Origin: Aeromonas sp. RU39B
GTDB lineage: Bacteria > Pseudomonadota > Gammaproteobacteria > Enterobacterales > Aeromonadaceae
Direction: 5' to 3'
Assembly: GCF_900156095.1 (NCBI RefSeq)
Contig: NZ_FTMJ01000014.1
Span: 1-64,000 of the forward strand
Length of the DNA: 64,000 bases
Below are positions 60,691 to 64,000 of the stretch, one piece after another (within the stretch, counting starts at the first letter, position 1; every line of letters starts with the position of its first letter). The position numbers were made by a program, and so were the translations under genes. The notes beneath the pieces were generated by a model. It saw only the letters and a program-made list of their open reading frames with translations. It made no database searches and had not been told where the DNA came from.

Positions 60691-61407
60691 ATGTCCTGGT
60701 TTGATATCAGCAATACCCTGGTCACCATTCCGCTGGGCGAAGGCGGCTACGCCATGTCCTGGATTGAGGCCGTCGGCACCCTGTTCGGTCTGCTGTGCAT
60801 CTGGTTTGCCAGCCTCGAGAAGACCATCAACTATCCGTTTGGTCTTATCAACGTCACCCTGTTTGCCATCATCTTCTTCCAGATCCAGCTCTACGGGCTG
60901 CTTCTGCTGCAACTGTTCTTCTTTTGCGCCAACGTCTATGGCTGGTATGCCTGGACCCACCCCGCTAACGAGCAGGGTGATGCCCTCGCCATCCGCTGGC
61001 TGCCGCGCAACAAGCTGGTGACCACCAGCATCGCCTCGGTCATCGCCATCGCCTTGCTGGCCCTCTTTATTGATCCGGTATTTGCCGCGCTGGCACGCAC
61101 CTCGGTGGGCTTGCTCAATCTGTTTGGCGCCGGACTCACCCCACCCTCTCCACAGCCGGATGCCTTCCCCTTCTGGGATGCCGCCATCACCGTGCTCTCT
61201 GTCGTGGCCCAGATCCTGATGACCCGCAAATATGTGGAAAACTGGATCCTGTGGGTGGTCATCAACATCATCAGTGTCGGTGTCTATGCCGCTCAGGGGG
61301 TTTACGCCATGTCCCTGGAATACCTGATCCTGCTCTTTATCGCCGCCAACGGCACCCGGATGTGGATTGCTTCCACCCGCCGTCCTGCCGAGGAGGCCTG
61401 CGCATGA
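60691..61407 (+). CDS. pnuC: Nicotinamide riboside transporter PnuC
   Basis: A 238-residue membrane protein with about seven helices of the PnuC/SWEET-like type. Features: INYPFGLINVTLFAIIFFQ, a LYGLLLLQLFFFCANVYGWYAW helix, and WILWVVINIISVGVYA. It facilitates nicotinamide riboside entry, usually with trapping by a kinase. AAGGAG lies 7 bases before the ATG. It overlaps the next gene (ATGA), a nucleoside phosphorylase. Confidence 0.93.
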   Translation: MSWFDISNTLVTIPLGEGGYAMSWIEAVGTLFGLLCIWFASLEKTINYPFGLINVTLFAIIFFQIQLYGLLLLQLFFFCANVYGWYAWTHPANEQGDALAIRWLPRNKLVTTSIASVIAIALLALFIDPVFAALARTSVGLLNLFGAGLTPPSPQPDAFPFWDAAITVLSVVAQILMTRKYVENWILWVVINIISVGVYAAQGVYAMSLEYLILLFIAANGTRMWIASTRRPAEEACA

Positions 61408-62129
61408 GCCTGCTAGCCCATCTGCAATGCCAGCCCGAGCAGATCGCCGAGCGGGTGATCGTGTGTGGTGACCCGGCCCGGGTTGACCGTATCGGAACAC
61501 TGCTGGATAACCCGACCCTGATAGGTCATAACCGTGAGTTTCGGCTGCTTGGCGGCCACTATCAGGGTCAGCCCATCACCGTCTGCAGCACCGGGATCGG
61601 CGCCCCTTCCGCCATCATCGCGCTTGAAGAGCTGGCCCAAAGCGGCGCCAAGCAGCTGGTGCGAGTCGGCTCTGCCGGCAGTTTGCAGCCACACATAGCA
61701 CTGGGCGATCTGGTGGTGGTCGAGGGGGCTGTGCGCCATGACGGCGCCTCACTGGCCTATCTGCCGGCTGAGTACCCGGCCTGCGCAGACCTTGCGCTGC
61801 AGCAGCGTCTGCTCGATGCGCTGGCTGAGTGCCCGCACCGGGTCCATCACGGACTCGTGCGCTCTCATGATGGCTTCTATCGCGATGATGAGCAGGCGGT
61901 GTGCGAGCAGTGGCACAAACTGGGGACTCTGGCTGCTGACATGGAGAGCGGCGCGCTGATGGTGGTGGGCCGCTACCGTAAGGTGCGGGTTGCCAGCGTG
62001 CTGTGTAACGTGGTGGCCTGGCAGCAAGGAGTGCAGGAGGGCGTGGCCGATTATGCCGCCGCCGAGGGGCGGATGATGGCGGGCGAGCACTACGCGATTG
62101 CAGCCGCCCTGCGGGCCTTGACCTGCTGA
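61404..62129 (+). CDS. Nucleoside phosphorylase (PNP/uridine phosphorylase superfamily)
   Basis: A 241-residue PNP-UDP family enzyme: VCGDPARVDRIG (phosphate-binding Gly/Arg loop), STGIGAPSAIIALEEL, VRVGSAGSLQ and AADMESGALMVVGR (ribose-binding ME-S motif). It would cleave a nucleoside with phosphate to base and ribose-1-phosphate. Length and motifs do not decide between DeoD, Udp or another type. The four-base overlap with pnuC suggests that the substrate could be nicotinamide riboside; this is inference. Confidence 0.88.
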   Translation: MSLLAHLQCQPEQIAERVIVCGDPARVDRIGTLLDNPTLIGHNREFRLLGGHYQGQPITVCSTGIGAPSAIIALEELAQSGAKQLVRVGSAGSLQPHIALGDLVVVEGAVRHDGASLAYLPAEYPACADLALQQRLLDALAECPHRVHHGLVRSHDGFYRDDEQAVCEQWHKLGTLAADMESGALMVVGRYRKVRVASVLCNVVAWQQGVQEGVADYAAAEGRMMAGEHYAIAAALRALTC

Positions 62130-62191
62130 CACTAGGCGGCGTCCATACAGCCTGCTAACCTGACGACCGATCCCGTTGCCAGAGTCTTGAG

Positions 62192-62863
62192 ATGCAGCGA
62201 ACGCCCTACCCTAACCAGCGCTTTGGCGCACAACTGACGCTCCTGCAACCGCGTTTTGACCGGTTGCTGGAGCGCTGCAGTCTCTATCGACGGCGCTTTC
62301 TGCCCGGCGAGCGAATGATGCGCCAGGGCGATCCGCTCGAAGAGCTGTTGCTGGTTCCCACTGGCCGGATTGCTCTTTATTCGGGCGTGGCCAGTGGCCG
62401 GGTCTTTCAGCTCGGTGAGGTTGAGTGCCACCATCAGCTGTTTGGCGAGATGGAGCTGTTTGGCAGCACACCGATCCAGTGGAGCGTAGAGGCTCGCAGC
62501 GAGCTTGATGCTGATGTGATTGATGCCAGCCTGCTTAGCCAGCAGCTGCAGCAAGAGCCCGAGCTGCTGCTGTTTTTCAGCTGCGCGCTGGCCAGCGATT
62601 ATCTGGATTCCCTCGATATTGCCACCAGCCGCCTGCTACACCCCATCGCCTATAACATTGCCTTTGAACTGTGGCGCGAGCATCAGCGCACACCCATGCT
62701 GGGGTCGCGGCTGTGTGCCCACGAGGCCGCGCGGTTCGGAACCACAGAGCGGGTCTATCGCCGCGCCGTTAACGATCTTGTCGAGCAAGGGCTGATTGAA
62801 AAACGCGATGGCCAGCTGCGGGTCAAAGACGCCGCCGCACTCAAGGCCTACCTCGAACTGTAA
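62192..62863 (+). CDS. Crp/Fnr-family transcriptional regulator
   Basis: A 223-residue regulator. It has an N-terminal cyclic-nucleotide-binding-like beta-barrel (RRRFLPGERMMRQGDPLEEL; GEMELFG) and a C-terminal winged helix (about residues 165-215; RFGTTERVYRRAVNDLVEQG). It lacks the Cys set of FNR. It resembles YeiL-type regulators, but the ligand is unknown. Sixty-two bases after the phosphorylase, same strand, so it may control the pnuC-phosphorylase genes. Start ATG 62192 has only a weak ribosome site. Confidence 0.85.
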   Translation: MQRTPYPNQRFGAQLTLLQPRFDRLLERCSLYRRRFLPGERMMRQGDPLEELLLVPTGRIALYSGVASGRVFQLGEVECHHQLFGEMELFGSTPIQWSVEARSELDADVIDASLLSQQLQQEPELLLFFSCALASDYLDSLDIATSRLLHPIAYNIAFELWREHQRTPMLGSRLCAHEAARFGTTERVYRRAVNDLVEQGLIEKRDGQLRVKDAAALKAYLEL

Positions 62864-62881
62864 CCCAAGGAACGCTGCCCC

Positions 62882-63202
62882 ATGTCTTATCCCGTGTTTA
62901 CCTTTTACAGCCGCTTCGTGGCCGATATCCAGTCCGGGCGCAAAACCATCACCATCCGTGACGAAAGCGAAGCAAACTGGCAGCCAGGCCAACGGCTGGC
63001 GCTGTTCACCAACCCCGAGCAGCAACCGTTCGGCACGATCGAAGTGCTGTCCGTTACGCCCATCGCCTTCGATCAGCTCAACGACGAGCATGCCCGCCAG
63101 GAGAACATGACGCTGGACGAGCTTAAAGCAGTGATCCGCAGCATCTACCCTCAGCTGCCGCCCCTGTATGTCATCTGCTTCAAATTGATTGAACGCGCAT
63201 AA
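62882..63202 (+). CDS. yqfB: N(4)-acetylcytidine amidohydrolase YqfB (ASCH domain)
   Basis: A 106-residue ASCH-fold enzyme. RKTITIRDESEANW and HARQENMTLDELK closely match E. coli YqfB (GRKTITIRDESE; HAEQENMTL), which hydrolyses N4-acetylcytidine to cytidine. It follows the Crp-type gene by 18 bases with AAGGA upstream, and its substrate is also a nucleoside. Confidence 0.93.
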   Translation: MSYPVFTFYSRFVADIQSGRKTITIRDESEANWQPGQRLALFTNPEQQPFGTIEVLSVTPIAFDQLNDEHARQENMTLDELKAVIRSIYPQLPPLYVICFKLIERA

Positions 63203-63228
63203 AAAAACCGGCCCGCAGGCCGGTTTTT
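63203..63228. terminator. Bidirectional terminator between yqfB and acnB
   Basis: Stem AAAAACCGGCC / GGCCGGTTTTT with a four-base loop, between convergent stops at 63202 and 63244. Confidence 0.92.
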
Positions 63229-63243
63229 CGTTTATCAGCACAC

Positions 63244-64000
63244 TTAGACCGCTTGCTGCAAGATCACCGCGTCAGCTTTCTGGGTGTAGAAAGCAATCTC
63301 GTTGAAGTTCAGGTAGCGATAGGTGTCGGCGGCAGTGGCGTCGAGCTCCTTGGCGTAATGCAGGTACTCTTCCGGGGTCGGTATCTTGCCCAGAATGGCA
63401 GCCACAGCGGCAAGCTCGGCAGAAGCCAGATAGACGTTGGCGCCCTTGCCCAGACGGTTCGGGAAGTTACGGGTCGAGGTAGAGACCACGGTCGCTTCAT
63501 CCGCTACCCGCGCCTGGTTACCCATGCACAGAGAGCAGCCCGGGATTTCAATACGGGCACCGACGCGGCCGAAGATGCCATAGTAGCCCTCTTCAGTCAG
63601 CTGGTCTTTGTCCATCTTGGTCGGCGGTGCAATCCACATGCGAGTCGGCAGTTGGCCAGTGAACTTGCCAAGCAGCTTACCGGCCGCGCGGAAGTGACCG
63701 ATGTTGGTCATGCACGAGCCGATGAACACTTCGTCAATCTTGTCACCAGCCACGGTGCTGAGCAGGCGGGCATCGTCCGGATCGTTCGGTGCACACAGGA
63801 TCGGCTCCTTGATGCTGGCCAGATCGATCTCAATGACGGCCGCGTATTCGGCATCCTTATCCGCTTCCATCAGGGTCGGGTTGGCCAGCCACTCTTCCAT
63901 TCCCTTGATACGACGGGAGATGGTACGCGGATCGCCATAACCTTCGGCCAGCATCCACTTGAGCATCACGATGTTGGAGTTGAGATACTCAATGATCGGC
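63244..64000 (-). CDS. acnB: Aconitate hydratase B, C-terminal part (runs off window)
   Basis: The last 251 residues of AcnB, the main TCA-cycle aconitase; the frame is open at 64000 (PIIEYLNSNIVMLKWM). [4Fe-4S] cluster ligands are in GSCMTNIGHF and CSLCMGNQARV. Also seen are PPTKMDKDQLTEEGYYGIFG and STRNFPNRLGKGANVYL. The region is near-identical in pattern to E. coli AcnB. No frameshift is seen. Confidence 0.97.
   Translation of the reverse strand, partial: PIIEYLNSNIVMLKWMLAEGYGDPRTISRRIKGMEEWLANPTLMEADKDAEYAAVIEIDLASIKEPILCAPNDPDDARLLSTVAGDKIDEVFIGSCMTNIGHFRAAGKLLGKFTGQLPTRMWIAPPTKMDKDQLTEEGYYGIFGRVGARIEIPGCSLCMGNQARVADEATVVSTSTRNFPNRLGKGANVYLASAELAAVAAILGKIPTPEEYLHYAKELDATAADTYRYLNFNEIAFYTQKADAVILQQAV

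Overview
The window is a stretch of conserved chromosome from a gamma-proteobacterium, most probably Aeromonas. The gene content is Aeromonas/Vibrio-like: fused nuoCD, a PLP-dependent aspartate decarboxylase, a sodium- or proton-driven flagellar stator pair, cheX next to zur, and an RTX-type adhesin. Protein similarities to E. coli are high, and GC content is high with dense coding. Genus assignment is inferred from recalled families and gene order; no search was run. I see no prophage, insertion sequence, CRISPR array or integron, and no convincing wholly new multigene system.

Layout. 1-926 (minus) is the N-terminus of a giant LapA-like adhesin, cut by the window edge. 1.1-9.3 kb holds yidE, panP, yciB, yciI, cysQ, a ComEA-like protein, galU and a POT peptide transporter. 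9.4-12.9 kb holds rssB, the dnaT-dnaC helicase-loader pair and a small BOF-like orphan. 13.3-14.9 kb is a MotC/MotD-type stator pair. 15.1-29.8 kb is the complete nuo operon for complex I (nuoA, B, CD, E to N). 30.0-34.3 kb is the pyruvate-sensing system BtsS/BtsR followed by a CstA-family transporter, whose upstream region carries two BtsR-like boxes. 34.5-39.4 kb holds zur-cheX, brnQ, trmN, srmB and hupA.

39.6-46.0 kb (minus) is the classic ftsB-ispD-ispF-truD-surE-pcm-yqaA-nlpD-rpoS cluster, largely translationally coupled. Next come dctA and the hemA-prfA-prmC-sirB1-kdsA cluster (46.2-53.0 kb, minus), divergent from lolB-ispE-prs (53.1-55.6 kb, plus). A lipoprotein nucleotidase, pth and ychF follow. 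An eight-gene tRNA operon (Met-Gln-Gln-Met-Gln-Gln-Met-Leu) has a near-ideal sigma-70 promoter. The right end holds pnuC, a nucleoside phosphorylase, a Crp/Fnr regulator, yqfB and the 3' end of acnB.

Functional themes are respiration and carbon flow (nuo, cstA, dctA, acnB), isoprenoid, haem and LPS precursors (ispD/E/F, hemA, kdsA), stationary-phase control (rpoS, rssB, nlpD), and NAD-precursor salvage (the nucleotidase lipoprotein plus pnuC and the phosphorylase). Points most worth a second look are the BtsR boxes, the pnuC-phosphorylase-Crp group, the near-identical adhesin repeats, the long inverted repeat before nuoA, the small BOF-like protein and the duplicated tRNA units.
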